From contig RQOL01000540.1 in assembly GCA_013076295.1 (NCBI GenBank), positions 124,001 through 188,000 of the forward strand: a DNA stretch of 64,000 bases. The letters are read 5' to 3'. The notes below the pieces were generated by a model. The model did not search any database. It worked only from the letters and a program-made list of their open reading frames with translations, and was not told the origin of the DNA. Source of the DNA: Sanderia malayensis. Lineage: Eukaryota; Cnidaria; Scyphozoa; Semaeostomeae; Pelagiidae. The translations under genes and the position numbers were made by a program. Of this stretch, positions 12,301 through 39,430 are shown piece by piece. Each line of letters starts with the position of its first letter. Positions within the stretch are counted from its first letter, which is position 1.

Positions 12301-14281
12301 AACAAAAGTCAAAATTTGCAAGTTCACAAATTTTGCACACATCCATTCTTTTGCTTCCCCCCTTCCGGGCCGCAAAAGTGTCAGCTTAAAAATGTTCCAT
12401 TGTCAAACACCAAACTTTGAAAGATAACCAAAGAAAACTTGATATAATGACATACTTTTAAAGGTGGTGGGGCGGGGTTATGACTTTTCATGGTCAGTTT
12501 GCTTCGATCTAACTCTTCTTCTTCATCTTCGGATAAATTACATCTGGAACCAAAGAAAATACATATATATAAAAGATATACAGAAGATTAGCAATTTTGT
12601 GGCTATGTCCGCTCATAACTCAAGAACCACTCCACAGATCGCAAAATGAAAGGTATCTATGTAACCAGAATTTATCTGGGAGTGTCCTCAGCGAAAAATG
12701 TTTTACAAAACGTTTAGAATTAAAAGAGTAAAACCAGAAAAGTAACGGGTAGTTGAAATAAAATGTGACGGAATTTTCCATTTCTCAGATCTATTGTGAC
12801 GTCAAATAAATCACCAGTCTGTATCTGTGTGGTTGTGGGATACATGGCATGTACGTGAGCTAATTTTTTCCTGACAAAGTATCTACTTAAATAAAGGCCA
12901 TTCGCTGAAATCTCAACCCGGCATCGACAGGTACCAGGGCTAGTAATATGATATAATGAAAGAAGCATATAAATAGAAGACCAATTCTTTGTAAAGAATA
13001 CCTGTTATAAGATACATATTAAAGCTTAATATATATATCATACCATCTGCATATTACATATATTAACTTGAAAATTTTAATAACCTTAAGAATGTGTATG
13101 TAAACACAAGTGAATTGAGTTAATTTTTGCTCATATTGAAATTCCACTTTTCCAATACAGTTCTGTTAATTCATGATAAATTATGTCATGTATACAGACT
13201 CAAGCTTGGTTAGATGATATAACAGAAATACCATGATTTGATGAATAGGGTAAGAACATTGAAAGAGATGAAATGAAAGGTGGGAGATATAAAATACCTC
13301 GGTGTCTCTCTATCGAGTTGGTCAATGTTTCTGTCTAGGATGTCATCTGTAGATGGAAATAAAAATTGAAATTGAAATACCTCAACAAGTAGGAGGGACA
13401 GACAAGGGTGAATTTAGTGCACTTGAGATAAACTCTAGTCACATACTTGATGGGGAGGGGTCTCTTATAAGTTAGGAAGCATGGGTTATAAAAATAAATG
13501 ACCTCAATAAGTAGAACAAATATCATATATCAAAATCGTAAATTTTGTTTAACTTTGAAGTTAATGAAACTTCGAAAAAGGTCCCCCCCTGCTTGAAGGC
13601 GATCTCGCGATCATTTAAAAAGTCATCAGTTGTGAAATCAGGGTGTCATATGCATAACTTAACGAACTTTCCAGATTTTGTGTCTGACTTCGCAAATTTA
13701 TATTCACGGCTTTCCAATTAAAATTAATTGTTAGTTATGGACGAAAGGGAGAAGTGAAAAACTGTACCATTTAATTGAATTTACCGCTAAAGCGGGCCGA
13801 CACAAAAAAAGGAAAAAATTTCGCCGATGACAAAGAAATAAATGAGTTGCCGATATAAAAACATTTTTTTCCGAAGGTGTATATTTAAATTTTGTGAATT
13901 TGACAAAAGATTTCTCATACTCATTATGTTGGGAGTAAGTGTGTGCTGTACGAAATGAATAAAGCCGAAAATATCCTCAAATAACTTACAAATATTCACC
14001 TCAAAATATATAAAAGGAAATTCCATTAATGTGGCAATGCCGATTGAATAACTTTATATTGATGAGTAAAGTAATTTCGAGTTTAAACATTGGGTCAGCT
14101 TTTGAGCCAAAATTGAAGCAGATGTTACTTCGATAATGCCGGGAAACTTGTTATATACGCATAAAAGTTAATTTAATAGAGACTTGGTTTAATTAATCAG
14201 AGTTAAACGCGTTTAATTCTCACCTGAAAATGCCCAAGATACTGGTCGTTCTGATTGACTCGAATTTGCGGCACCGAACAT
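1..14281 (-). CDS. APC: APC (adenomatous polyposis coli) homologue, 3' partial
   Basis: APC scaffolds the cytoplasmic beta-catenin destruction complex (with Axin and GSK3) and binds microtubules in the animals studied. I joined 22 minus-strand exons with matching phases: 14281-14224, 13346-13298, 12543-12456, 12188-11987, 11708-11604, 11436-10697, 10427-10293, 10052-9936, 9789-9643, 9450-9358, 8333-8076, 7848-7747, 7549-7280, 6842-6735, 6448-6206, 5729-4446, 4336-3961, 3585-3335, 3045-2767, 2413-2120, 1787-756, 346-1. They give about 2192 codons without a stop. The identification rests on the armadillo domain (LLSMLGTHDKDD, MRQSGCLPLLIKLLH, LMKLSFEEEH, WNLSARC, ALRNLMA), which follows vertebrate APC closely. 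The start ATG at 14281 has an in-frame TGA just upstream. The region before the armadillo repeats is much longer than in vertebrate APC (about 1340 versus about 400 residues) and mostly low complexity. The 3' end lies outside the window. Confidence 0.94.
352..750. other. APC intron containing a small transposon
   Basis: This is the intron between the last complete exon and the exon cut by the window edge. It holds the MITE at 500-675 and a short run of ATGTATGGGACACAT-like repeats at about 690-740. I see no coding sequence in it. Confidence 0.7.
500..675. mobile_element. pogo/Tigger-like MITE, copy 1
   Basis: A 176-bp non-coding element with terminal inverted repeats. The left end starts CAGTCAAATCTGC followed by ATGATTCGAAC; the right end, reverse-complemented, starts CAGTCAACTCTG followed by TCTAATTCGAAC. 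Both sides are flanked by TA, the expected Tc1/mariner-pogo target duplication. No transposase is present. It lies in an APC intron and has relatives at 6511-6695, 22991-23170 and 48324-48501. Confidence 0.7.
756..4336 (-). CDS. APC: APC: armadillo repeat domain exons
   Basis: Six exons (4336-3961, 3585-3335, 3045-2767, 2413-2120, 1787-756, with phases 1,0,0,0,0 at their ends; the last also carries the tail) encode the APC armadillo repeats. The first begins with a poly-Q linker and then TKVDMVSSLLSMLGTHDKDD. The second holds ALHNIINSGRGDRKGRREVR and LMKLSFEEEHKN. The third holds AELLQVDF, YSITLRKYAGMTLINLTY and IIRNVSWRCDE. The fourth holds SVLSAVWNLSAHSPENKE and GGILRNISSHIA. The fifth holds SNSCGILWNLSARC and ALRNLMAVKPGG, followed by about 270 disordered residues with a KKNV basic patch and poly-Q and poly-S. 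This domain binds partners such as ASEF and B56 in vertebrates; here that is known only for the family. This entry lists five exons of the full model plus the shared tail. Confidence 0.95.
1905..2075. repeat. Degenerate short repeats in APC intron
   Basis: Imperfect repeats of AAAGGTCATAG and GCATGAAAGG-like words fill much of the 330-bp intron. No conserved coding frame. Confidence 0.6.
2414..2697. repeat. GAAT tetranucleotide-type microsatellite
   Basis: About 280 bp of (TGAA)n with interspersed TAAG and AAGAAA variants fill the APC intron right up to the acceptor of exon 2413-2120. The minus strand is open through the array and reads IHSFIH repeats, which is a low-complexity artefact. Confidence 0.9.
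3060..3265. repeat. Degenerate ATGGGACACAT repeat array in APC intron
   Basis: Roughly 15-17-bp units of the form TATGGGACACATGTA, diverged, about a dozen copies. The same words occur at 690-740. Confidence 0.75.
3600..3955. repeat. Tandem repeat of about 80 bp in APC intron
   Basis: Four diverged copies built around AACCCCCGTC, AAACAATGCATTACTCACTA and GCATAACGCAGGGGG. They fill the intron between exons 4336-3961 and 3585-3335. Each unit has CCCCC near one end and GGGGG near the other, like the 94-bp family elsewhere in the window. Confidence 0.75.
4446..6448 (-). CDS. APC: APC: Q-rich linker exons before the armadillo domain
   Basis: Exon 6448-6206 (81 codons) starts ENESRQQLTLEEQRVIQEE and runs as a charged probable helix into a Q7 tract. 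Exon 5729-4446 (428 codons) starts NGLTIDEVVNSNPSNAFQ and is rich in Q, N, P and H, with several CAA/CAG tracts. Both are phase 0 at each end. The splice sites are clear (TTTTTTAAG| and TTCTTGTAG| acceptors, GAG|GTAACG and GAG|GTAAGC donors). I recognise no domain. In vertebrate APC the equivalent stretch between the N-terminal helices and the armadillo repeats is short and serine-rich. Confidence 0.8.
5745..6190. repeat. 94-bp intron repeat family (CCAGGGG ... CCCCTGG), cluster of about 5
   Basis: Diverged tandem copies of a unit of about 94 bp. The parts are a pyrimidine-rich TTACCCCCTGGAAATAT start, ATTGTTTATCAATGGACTAA in the middle, then CCTTCCAGGGGTGACAGTAT and ACAATATAGTCAGACAC. The two halves contain inverted CCAGGGG/CCCCTGG words. 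The family recurs in introns of all three large genes and between genes. Confidence 0.8.
6511..6695. mobile_element. pogo/Tigger-like MITE, copy 2
   Basis: About 185 bp. The left end is CAGTCAACTCTG then TCTAATTCGAAC; the right end is the inverted form ending AGATTTGACTG followed by TA. The inner part is palindromic with TTCGAATTA words. It is non-coding, in an APC intron. Confidence 0.7.
6735..10427 (-). CDS. APC: APC: tandem exon-pair module with DSVK|DYS, SxIP and TPPW motifs
   Basis: Eight to nine small phase-0 exons (10427-10293, 10052-9936, 9789-9643, 9450-9358, 8333-8076, 7848-7747, 7549-7280, 6842-6735) repeat one plan. An exon ends in an acidic VDSVK-type motif at a phase-0 intron. 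The next exon starts DYS, DYT, DFT or NFS and carries SRIPSxE or SKIPSxE, then TPPW or SPPW. The five junctions are LDCVR|DFT, VDSVK|DYS, VDSVK|DYT, EDSVK|DYS and VDSIR|NFS. Three copies have a true SxIP (SRIPSSE, SKIPSYE, SRIPSCE); a fourth reads SKIGSEE. The repeats sit N-terminal to the armadillo domain, so they are not the usual APC 15-residue beta-catenin repeats, although DYS is reminiscent of them. Their function is unknown. Confidence 0.85.
6880..7205. repeat. 80-bp interspersed tandem repeat family, cluster of about 4
   Basis: First of many clusters of an 80-bp unit. Its landmarks are ACATCTGGTCCCTTGTTGAA, CTGCTTCATAGTATACAATT, CACCCTCATATAACGAACTT and CACTGTATATAGCAAACTAA. The ACGAACTTCACTG part, inverted, looks like a pogo-type terminus (CAGTGAAGTTCGTTATA), so the array may derive from a MITE. 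Clusters occur in both orientations through introns and intergenic DNA. Confidence 0.85.
7555..7735. repeat. 94-bp family, about 2 copies
   Basis: Same family as 5745-6190, filling the APC intron between exons 7848-7747 and 7549-7280. Confidence 0.8.
8400..9335. repeat. Minisatellite, about 19-bp unit (CTCTCTATTAAACCATC)
   Basis: About 935 bp of imperfect units of the type CCATCCTCTCTATTAAA, with higher-order blocks of several units repeated. It fills the APC intron between exons 9450-9358 and 8333-8076. The same AAACCACCCTCT words occur in the inverted array at 37795-38270. Confidence 0.92.
9465..9640. repeat. Short CCCCTG/CAGGGGG intron repeats
   Basis: Diverged relatives of the 94-bp family: TTACCCCCTG, GATAAACGATGCAAAG, CCAGGGGGTGAAG and similar words between two small APC exons. 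Confidence 0.6.
9795..9900. repeat. 94-bp family, one copy
   Basis: A single copy (GTCTGACTATATTGTC, CACCCCTAGAAGG, TTGATAAACAATAC) fills a very short APC intron between exons 10052-9936 and 9789-9643. Confidence 0.75.
10078..10235. repeat. 80-bp family, about 2 copies (reverse orientation)
   Basis: CAGATGTTTAGTTTGCTATA, CAGTGAAGTTCGTTATACGA and AACAAGGGACCAGATG words fill the APC intron upstream of exon 10052-9936. Confidence 0.85.
10697..14281 (-). CDS. APC: APC: N-terminal exons
   Basis: Six exons carry the start. The protein begins MFGAANSSQSERPVSWAFS, then an acidic stretch DILDRNIDQLDRETPR and NLSEDEEEELDRS, then S/Q/N-rich linkers. The 740-nt exon 11436-10697 ends with a cysteine-containing segment (CRIPNCVGCLEVRKL) and a charged helix (KKKAQLIRQVEDEILL) that resembles the IQQIEKDILRIRQLL helix before the armadillo repeats in vertebrate APC. 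I see no equivalent of the vertebrate N-terminal dimerising coiled coil. Exon 12543-12456 has a locally uncertain base count at its donor; the phase-consistent length is 88 nt. Confidence 0.78.
11745..11930. repeat. 80-bp family, about 2 copies (reverse orientation)
   Basis: Same words as at 10078-10235, in the APC intron upstream of exon 11708-11604. Confidence 0.8.
12545..14223. other. First APC introns; only one short exon inside
   Basis: Apart from the 49-nt exon 13346-13298, this stretch is AT-rich intron. I see no gene, RNA or clear repeat in it. Confidence 0.55.
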
Positions 14282-14689
14282 TTTCGAGATTCAAGCAGCA
14301 ACGTCTTTCAAAAACACCGTATCACAAACGTTATAAGTTGGTAATCATTTATTTCCAAAGGCAATGTTTGTATCTTCGTTTTAACTTTCATCATGCAGCG
14401 ATAAATTCGGGAAAAATCCCATAATTTTCTTCACGAATCCAGACAGAGAAGATTAGGCCTATATCATAATAACAGAATCGCCAATAACAAATGGCTGCTC
14501 CTCTGCGATGAACTAATTCACATCAGCTTCAATTCAAAGATATATTTGTCTTCAAAATCCTTGCAGATCCAATGGTATATGATGGCCACTAAAATTATAC
14601 ATTTGTGTTGTAAACAAAACTTCACAGCACAGCCTTAATGCTTAACTTTAAAGGAATGAATGATAAATAGCCAAAGCTTTTTCACACAA

Positions 14690-14830
14690 GAACTTCGGAG
14701 TCAACCCGGCCAATCGAAAGCTCGCATTTTGTCACGTGATGTCTCTGCTCAACATGTGCAGCATTGTGCATAACAATATGGAAAATCGTGACGTCATGAA
14801 CTCTCCTGCGCAGGGGCGGATTTAAGAAGA
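14690..14830. promoter_or_regulatory. Shared promoter region between APC and UQCRQ
   Basis: The two start codons are 720 bp apart and divergent. Between them are a CCAAT box (14710-14714), a palindromic E-box CACGTG in GTCACGTGAT (14733-14738; USF/TFE type) and a full cAMP-response element TGACGTCA (14789-14796). These elements are common in promoters of nuclear respiratory genes. That they act here, and on which gene, is inference. I see no TATA box at a fixed distance. Confidence 0.55.
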
Positions 14831-15000
14831 CATCAACCTGATACATGTTATGTATCATCATCGCTGCATTTCTCCTTTCTGACTTTCCATATTTTTTGGA
14901 GTTGGCGAGGTTTTTCCCAGTTATCAAACAAATATAACACTGGTTTTCCAGGCGAAAGTTTATTTGAAAAGACCTAGACAGCAACAGATACTAATCCAGG

Positions 15001-15255
15001 ATGGGTGGAATGAAATTTGGAGCGCTTGGCGTCAAATCAAAGAACATCATTTCATATTCTTTGTCACCTTTTGAGCAGAAGGCGTTTGCTGGATTTTTTT
15101 CAAAAGGACTATCAAACATTTACAGAAGATTTCGCTCCCAGTTCTTCTACGTTGCACCACCAGTAGCTGCAATGCTTGCTGTTTACACTTGGGGAAATTA
15201 TGAACACGATAGACTCACTCACAAGAACCCGAAAGACTTTGAAAATGACGTTTAA
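15001..15255 (+). CDS. UQCRQ: Cytochrome b-c1 complex subunit 8 (UQCRQ / QP-C)
   Basis: Small inner-membrane subunit of respiratory complex III, a neighbour of cytochrome b. The single-exon ORF gives 84 residues, close to the usual 82. It has the family hallmark ISYSLSPFEQKAFAGFFSKG, then a basic RRFRSQFF segment, one transmembrane helix (VAPPVAAMLAVYTWG, residues about 51-65) and the charged tail KNPKDFENDV, all in the family order. The start context CCAGGATGG is good, and the reading begins MGGMKFG, similar to the family's MGREFG. The gene is head to head with APC and tail to tail with the E protein. I did not identify a convincing AATAAA site close downstream. Confidence 0.93.
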   Translation: MGGMKFGALGVKSKNIISYSLSPFEQKAFAGFFSKGLSNIYRRFRSQFFYVAPPVAAMLAVYTWGNYEHDRLTHKNPKDFENDV

Positions 15256-16653
15256 AGTTGTTGACTTTGTTTAGGCCACCAAAGGTCGCCATTTTGAAGG
15301 CTGTTGGAAGTGATACAAGCTTTGGCTGTTATTTCGCGTGTGTTTAATATATGAATTACTTGATGTGAAATGAGTTATTTAGCTTGGAATTGAATAGATA
15401 AAGCATCATTTTAAAAGCAAGTCTTATTTTTGTTGTGTGATATTATTCTGTGGAACTGAACTTTATCATATCTGTTGTCTCGTACTGCCCCAACCCAACA
15501 CAACAATTGCCCTATGGCTGGTCCATCAATCCATCATAAAAACGGGTTAAACGAGGAATAATTCCATAAAAATAATAGATAAAAACAATGGAAAATAAAA
15601 AAGAAAAATTAGGCAGGAAAACAAGAAAAAATAAATTCTTTAAATTCATTATTATAAATTTTTACAATTGAAAATCTGCAAGTTAAGTTTTCTTAATATT
15701 ATCTTACATAACAATAAATGCATATGATATTAATAATCTACTAGAGCAACACTTAAGATATATTTAAAACACAGTTAAATAAAATAAAACGGGACAAATA
15801 TATAGTTATGGTTAAAACAGAAATTGAAGATGTAAGCCACCTGAAAGCCCAAATCAAAAATTGATAAACAATAAAGAATCGCATCTTTCCAGGGGGTAAA
15901 AACTGTCAAAGGTCGTACTCGCCATAGTCCATTTATTCTGTTTATAAACGATACGAAATGAAATATTTCCAGGAGGTAAAGTGTCTGACTATATTGTCTC
16001 ATACTGTCACCCTTGGATGGTCCATTTAGTGCATTGATAAACAATACGAAATGATATATTTCCAGGGAATGAAGTGTCTAGCTTTATTGCCTTATACTGT
16101 CACCCCTGGAAGGTCTATTTATTCATTGATAAACAATGCAAAATGAAATATTTCCAGGAGGGGGTGTTTGACCTTTGGTGACAACTGATGACAACATATG
16201 ACCTGTGACCCCCAACCTGTAATTTTTAAGCCAACCTTTAAGTTCACAATTCACTGTTTGATAATAAACCGACTGATTACGGCACATTTGTAAAATAATA
16301 ATTCATAAATATTGGTTATCCTAATCAATATGACCAAACCATAGTGGCATAAAAGGGGTTCAAGAGGAAGGGAGCAGGGCTAAAATTCGTCAAAGTCAAT
16401 ATATCTAATTAATTATCTAGCTTGGATCTCCTAGTTCCTTTCAGTCTCTCACAGATTTCTATCACTGATTGTTCAACAGGTTTCGACACTCGAAAGCTAA
16501 CTGTACAAAATCATATTATCCACCAATGAAAATCCACCGTGAAAACCCACCAATCACCAGTTGCTGCCACAGCAACAACAACAACAACAACAAATAACAT
16601 GAAGAAGAACAAGTCCAATATTTTGATGACGTAATGGAATGACGTAATGAAAA
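15256..16653. other. Convergent intergenic region
   Basis: AT-rich sequence between the UQCRQ stop and the E-protein stop. It contains copies of the 94-bp family at about 15860-16165, a short (CAA)n run near 16570 and nothing that looks coding. Transcript ends of both genes must lie here. Confidence 0.6.
15860..16165. repeat. 94-bp family, about 3 copies
   Basis: TTTCCAGGAGGTAAAGTGTC, CTATATTGTCTCATACTG, CACCCCTGGAAGG and TTGATAAACAATAC words, in tandem. Confidence 0.8.
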
Positions 16654-36046
<19,393 letters not shown>

Positions 36047-37794
36047 TACTTTTCTTCCCTGCTAGAGGTTGAACAACTGTCAATAGCTCCACGGGGTAAT
36101 AGGTGAAGTTGAGCAGATATTTGGGCTTTAGTTCTGGTTTGGTTTTATATTGTGTTTTATTCCTATCTGGGTAAAAACAGCTCTAAAACAACGGCATCTT
36201 TCAAACAACTATATTTCCATAATAGTTTCACGGCAAGTGGCAAATCCCCTTTCCAACACTGTACAGCATGCAGAGGCAATTTTGAAAAAGTGTCTCAGTT
36301 GTAAGATAATAAAATTCAGTTTGTAAGCGAATAATGGAAATTTTCTCCCTCGCTGAATTTCTCTTTGATCTTAGTTTGAAAGCCTTGCGCGTGGCGTTAA
36401 GTAATTCTGAGCTAACTCCACCGGAAGTAGCCTGGGGACAATTTAACCTCTATTATTCCCATTGTTCGATGAAAAACAATCCAAAGACGCCACATCCACC
36501 AATCACATCCACCGAATCGATATAACAATAGCCGTATTGTTCGCCGAAAATAGCAAGCAATGTCTAACTAAGCCAATCAGCGGCGAGATTGGAATGCGAT
36601 TTGTTCGAATCTATTGTTATGAGAACAATAGATTAGTACTTGCTGCTCAAATTCGATTGGTGGATGCGTGGAGTTGATCACGTGGAGATAAAATTCGAAT
36701 CTTTAGTTGTGAAGAACAAAGCGAGCATGTGGAAACAATGGAGCACATTTTATCCGAGCAACATGGCCTTTTGTTAAAGCATACTCAAAAATCATACCAC
36801 AATACTCTGTTTGTCAAATAAGGACAGACAAGTGTAAACAATCCTATTAAATTCTCTTGTATTGTGTCAAATCTCAAACCTTTAGGGTGTAAAATGTCTT
36901 TTATTGTCACGAAATATCTGCCTTCTTTGTCACCCGGACCAAGGCAGAAGTGAAACACTGAACTTTGATTCACGAAGCTATCATGCCAACTATAAAGTAT
37001 TTTCTTGAAAAAATATTTCCAATTCCAACTGAAGTTATATTACACAAGTAGGTCTAAGAAATCTAAGAAAGAGAAAGCCTCTTAATCGTGTAACAGAGCC
37101 TCGATTTCAACCAGGTTTAGCATTATTAATTTGGCTTATATAAAACTTGTTGTTTAATATTATTAATCAAATTTAAAGAGAATATTAAGAAGATAAAGTT
37201 GACGAATGAATGCAGCGCAAAGAGACCACTCTAATGAAATCATTGTTCTTGAGAATTCATTTTATTATCACGCCCTTAATTTGCGAATAATCTATGAAGT
37301 AGAAACGTCAACAAACAAAAATCAAAAAACAATCACGTACATTCTGCACGGCAACGAAAATGAGCTCACAATGCAACCCACTCATACACACTGTCTAATC
37401 GTCCAATCAACTTGCAGCTTTTTAACACGTCATAGGAATTCTTGGATGTGATTGGGTGGCTTTATAAGCCCGTGTTGTGAGCTGCGTTGAATGAGATTTG
37501 CTTCGAAATCAAACTTAAATTAAAAAAATAAAATAAAATATTCGCGTACGTTTGAAAGAATGTCGGAACATTGAATTCAAATTGGGATGAATACTTTGTG
37601 AAATAGTCTAGAACTTAGCCAAGTGTAGAATAACACTTAGGCTATTTAACTCAGACTATGTTTGCTATTTTTAGCTCTGCTTCGCCTTTTTATCTCGATT
37701 CCTTTGAAGTAAAGCTGCCAAAAGTAAAGTAGTTTAATGACAAATTGTTTTAGTTGTTGTGTTTAAATAGGGGGAATTTAGTTAATTTACAGAA

Positions 37795-38270
37795 AGAAAG
37801 CAGAATGGTTCGATATAGGGGGTGGTTTGAAAGCAGAATGGTTAGATATAGAGGGTGGTTTGATATCAAGATGGTTAGATATAGAGGGTGGTTTGAAAGT
37901 AGGATGGTTAGATATAGAGGGTGGTTTGAAAGTAGGATGGTTCGATATAGAGGGTGGTTTAACATCAGGATGACTAGATATAGAGGGTGGTTTGATAATT
38001 TAACTTTATAATGAAAAGTATCATGTCTATTAAACCACTTTCTATCAAGTCACAAACCACCTCCTTTAATTAAACCATCCTCTCCATTAAACCACCCTCT
38101 ATATCTAACCATCCTGCTTTCAAACCACCCTCTATGTCAAACCATCCTGCTTTCAAACCACCCTCTATATATAACCATCCTACTTTCAAACCACCTTCTA
38201 TATCTAACCATCTGGCTATCAAACCATCCTCTCTATTAAACCATGTTCTCCAATGAAGCATACTCTCCTT
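37795..38270. repeat. Inverted minisatellite (head-to-head arrays)
   Basis: From 37795 to about 37995 the units read GATATAGAGGGTGGTTTGAA plus AGCAGAATGGTTA. From about 38080 to 38265 the same units appear reverse-complemented (TTTCAAACCACCCTCTATAT). The arms are about 190 bp each around a spacer of about 80 bp, so the region can form a long hairpin or cruciform. Confidence 0.9.
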
Positions 38271-39149
38271 CAAACCAGTGTGACTTTTCTGAAAGTATAT
38301 AAAAGTCACAAAATTTACCTCTCGGGCAAATCGACTCTAAGTGGGAAGCTGGGGCGAGCCCGGGTTAATTTCTGCCAAGAGCATGCGCACTCGGGTATTA
38401 AAAGCATCAAATGGTGTCACAAAATTCAAATTTTCGTGACGTTTTACTCTGGACTTAGTTTTGTTTCATGTCAGCACTTACAACAAACAACAGAAATAAG
38501 GTTAGTCTGTGTAGTGTAGATAGCACATAAAACACCGCGCATGCGTGCAAGCAAGGCAAAAACAGCGCTGAAATAAGACAAAGAAATTTTGGAACTCGCA
38601 TTAGACAATAGACGACTTGAGGATACAAACGCATTACGTAAGGGAAAACTAGCCACAAATGACATAATAATGATATTAATTAAACTAAAAGAAAAATAAA
38701 AGTTTCTACATACATAAGCAATAGAAGAAAATAGTCCTGCAAGACATTAATACTAGATTACTGCAAGCTTTCCAGGAACCATTCCTCCCCAAAAAGTTTT
38801 TATAGAGACAGTTGCATGCAATAAATCGCGAAAATTCTTTTTGCGCGGCAATAAAAAAGCACTGGTGGAGAAAGCAACATTGATACAGGGAAAGTAAGTG
38901 TGGAATGATGCACAGAAAAATTAAGTGTGCAGGACAATAACATAACTATCGGAGCTTATCAAATGTCCCAATATGTCCCAATAAGAATTGCCCCTTATTG
39001 TAACTATTGCATATGTGGATTGCTTACTACTACAATGTCCAAATACTAACATTCAGTAACTATGCTATAATATATACTGTAACTATACTGACTATAATAC
39101 GAACGGCAAAAACAATTACAAATACTTTAGCTGCAAGCAGTTTATCATA

Positions 39150-39345
39150 CTGTTGGTGAACTTTATACTATGAAGAAGTTGACAATGGGCCAGTTGTTTA
39201 TTTCGCTACGAGGGTTAATTAGATACTATAAAGCAGTTCAACAAGGGACCAGATGTTTAGTTTGCTATATACAGTGAAGTTTGTTATATGAGGGTGAATT
39301 GTATACTATGAAACAGTTCAACAAGGGACCAGATGTTTAGTTTGC
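39150..39345. repeat. 80-bp family, about 2 copies (reverse orientation)
   Basis: AAGCAGTTCAACAAGGGACC, AGATGTTTAGTTTGCTATAT and similar words, just 3' of SIN3. Confidence 0.85.
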
Positions 39346-39430
39346 AATAATCTAGGAGTTTCATTGTATGATAGCAATAATTTCACATGTTTCGCAGTGT
39401 ATAGCAACAACAATGAACCTTTGCAAAAAC

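Larger units (their letters stand above)
36047..39430. other. Intergenic region between E protein and SIN3
   Basis: Upstream of the E-protein start and downstream of the SIN3 stop. It has several CCAAT-type words (GCCAATCAGCGG near 36573, GTCCAATCAAC near 37400), a CACGTG near 36679 and a CTTTATAAGCC TATA-like word near 37460. One or more may belong to the E-protein promoter or to an unrecognised transcript. It also holds the inverted minisatellite (37795-38270) and 80-bp family copies (39150-39345). I recognise no gene. Confidence 0.5.

Noticed and set aside
36334..37451. Short plus-strand ORFs near CCAAT and TATA-like words
   Set aside because: No recognisable domain or splice structure, and the codon content is like the surrounding AT-rich DNA; kept only as a note in the intergenic entry.
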